This document shows, piece after piece, positions 5,282-6,193 of a stretch of 6,193 nucleotides of DNA; within the stretch, counting starts at the first letter, position 1, and each line of letters begins with the position of its first letter. This stretch comes from an uncultured Oscillospiraceae bacterium (GTDB taxonomy: Bacteria; Bacillota; Clostridia; Oscillospirales; Ruminococcaceae). The notes beneath the pieces are model-generated. The model did no database searches. It saw only the letters and a program-made list of their open reading frames with translations, and was not told the DNA's origin. The stretch covers positions 1 through 6,193 of the forward strand of contig CAKTAM010000106.1 of NCBI GenBank assembly GCA_934527255.1. Reading direction: 5' to 3'. Made by a program: the position numbers and the translations under genes.

Positions 5282-6175
5282 TTGCTCAAAAAGAAATCCA
5301 GGTTTTCCATCTATCCCTACCTGTTTATTGCGCCGACGATGATCCTGATTGGTATCTTCAGCTACTATGCCATGTTCAACGGCCTGTATATGTCGCTGAC
5401 CGATTACCGCATCAGCTATTCCGAAACGACGTTTATCGGGCTGGAAAACTATAAAACGCTGTTTGGGCCGCAGGGCAGTCTGTTCTGGACCTCGTTCAAA
5501 AATCAGGCTATCATTACGGTGTTTTCCGTAGTGCATTCCGTTTTCTGGCCGCTGCTGACGGCTGAGCTGCTGTTCTTTGTGCGGCACAAAAAGGTGGCCA
5601 ACACCATCAAATCGCTGTTTGTTATTCCCATGCTGGTGCCGGGCATCGTCAGCACGCTGATCTGGCGCTTCCTTTACAATAAGGATTTCGGCTTTAACAC
5701 CATCCTTGCCAAGCTGGGGCTGCAAAGCTGGCAGCACGACTGGATGAACGAAAAAAGTACGGCCCTGCTGGCGGTCATCTTTATGGGCTTCCCGTTTGTT
5801 TCCGGCCTGTACTTCCTCATTTATCACGCGGCCGTCAACAACGTTGGGCAGGAGCTGTACGAGGCCGCCGTCATTGACGGTGCGACCAGTTGGCAGGTAG
5901 CCTGGCGTGTGCATGTGCCAAACGTGCTGGGGTATGTCAGCGTCATTGCCACGCTGTCGCTGATCGGTTCGCTTTCCGGCTTCGGTGCCATTGCGGCGAC
6001 CACCGGCGGCGGTCCCGGCAACGCGACCATGATCCCCTCCATGCTGATGTATAAGGTGGCCTTTACCGACGGCCGCTTTGGCTATGCGGCTGCTATGGGC
6101 ACTGTCATCATGGTGGTTATCCTCATTCTGACGGTACTGCAGCGCAAGTTCCTTTCCTCGAAAGGAGGCGACTGA
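5282..6175 (+). CDS. ABC transporter permease, MalF/UgpA type
   Basis: This is an inner-membrane channel subunit of the sugar importer, expected to pair with a second permease and a cytoplasmic ATPase. From TTG 5282 the product is 297 aa, normal for the family. Six hydrophobic segments lie near residues 11-32, 75-98, 110-131, 161-183, 216-238 and 266-287. The EAA loop that docks onto the ATPase is clear: E194-A-A-V-I-D-G200 and on to P213 (HVPN). The GGGPGNAT segment (242-249) and the GYAAAMG segment (267-273) are typical of CUT1 permeases of the MalF/UgpA/LacF kind. It lies 91 bases after the binding-protein gene, behind a stable hairpin, and ends with TGA 6173-6175, three bases before the next start. 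No ATPase gene is in view. In Firmicutes CUT1 systems often use a shared MsmK/MsiK-type ATPase encoded elsewhere, or the gene may lie beyond the window. Confidence 0.93.
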   Translation: MLKKKSRFSIYPYLFIAPTMILIGIFSYYAMFNGLYMSLTDYRISYSETTFIGLENYKTLFGPQGSLFWTSFKNQAIITVFSVVHSVFWPLLTAELLFFVRHKKVANTIKSLFVIPMLVPGIVSTLIWRFLYNKDFGFNTILAKLGLQSWQHDWMNEKSTALLAVIFMGFPFVSGLYFLIYHAAVNNVGQELYEAAVIDGATSWQVAWRVHVPNVLGYVSVIATLSLIGSLSGFGAIAATTGGGPGNATMIPSMLMYKVAFTDGRFGYAAAMGTVIMVVILILTVLQRKFLSSKGGD

Positions 6176-6178
6176 TCC

Positions 6179-6193
6179 ATGCGCATCAAAAAA
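6179..6193 (+). CDS. Start of the next operon gene, probably the second (MalG-type) permease (partial)
   Basis: ATG 6179 opens five codons (M-R-I-K-K) before the window ends. AGGAGG at 6163-6168, inside the end of the previous gene, is a strong Shine-Dalgarno site 10 bases upstream, and the gap to the previous stop is only three bases. The basic start and the usual order of binding protein, permease, permease suggest the second permease. Identity rests on position alone. Confidence 0.6.

Overview
The window most likely comes from a GC-rich, Gram-positive gut Firmicute of the Clostridia, in the Oscillospirales (Faecalibacterium / Subdoligranulum / Gemmiger type). The evidence is GC-rich coding sequence with strong Shine-Dalgarno sites, a housekeeping block of recX, rimO and pgsA (rimO, pgsA and the recA/recX genes are commonly neighbours in Clostridia), and a lipoprotein-type sugar ABC importer encoded without its own ATPase in view. 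The genus is an inference; no marker gene here fixes it.

Left block (1-2871, all + strand): recX enters from the left edge and ends at 753. It is followed by rimO (TTG start at 813) and pgsA (ATG at 2217). Gaps of 59 and 78 bases contain no promoter or terminator that I can see, so the three genes are probably co-transcribed. A strong intrinsic terminator at 2836-2871 ends the unit. The functions are RecA modulation, ribosomal protein S12 methylthiolation and phosphatidylglycerol-phosphate synthesis; they share a neighbourhood, not a pathway.

Middle (2872-3582): about 710 bases without a convincing gene. The first part (to about 3230) is GC-rich, with inverted repeats and a 10-bp direct repeat. 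The second part is an AT-rich regulatory region for the transporter. It holds a candidate promoter whose spacer contains a run of nine G, an 11-bp-phased direct repeat (GTAACGAAAC twice, with weaker flanking copies), and a good extended -10 promoter (TTGCAA, 17 bp, TATAGT). After that comes a roughly 208-nt leader that can fold into a long-range closing stem, an internal hairpin, an inverted repeat overlapping a catabolite-repression-like (cre-like) site, and a GCAA-tetraloop hairpin just before the ribosome binding site.

Right block (3583-6193): a carbohydrate ABC importer operon of the CUT1 type. A 535-aa solute-binding lipoprotein is followed by a MalF/UgpA-type permease, with the first five codons of a further gene, presumably the second permease, at the right edge. 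A perfect 14-bp hairpin lies between the binding protein and the first permease, as is common where the binding protein is made in excess. The substrate cannot be named from sequence alone.

I see no mobile element, CRISPR array, rRNA or functional tRNA. The genes are ordinary family members. The parts most worth a second look are the regulatory region and the structured leader at 3248-3582.
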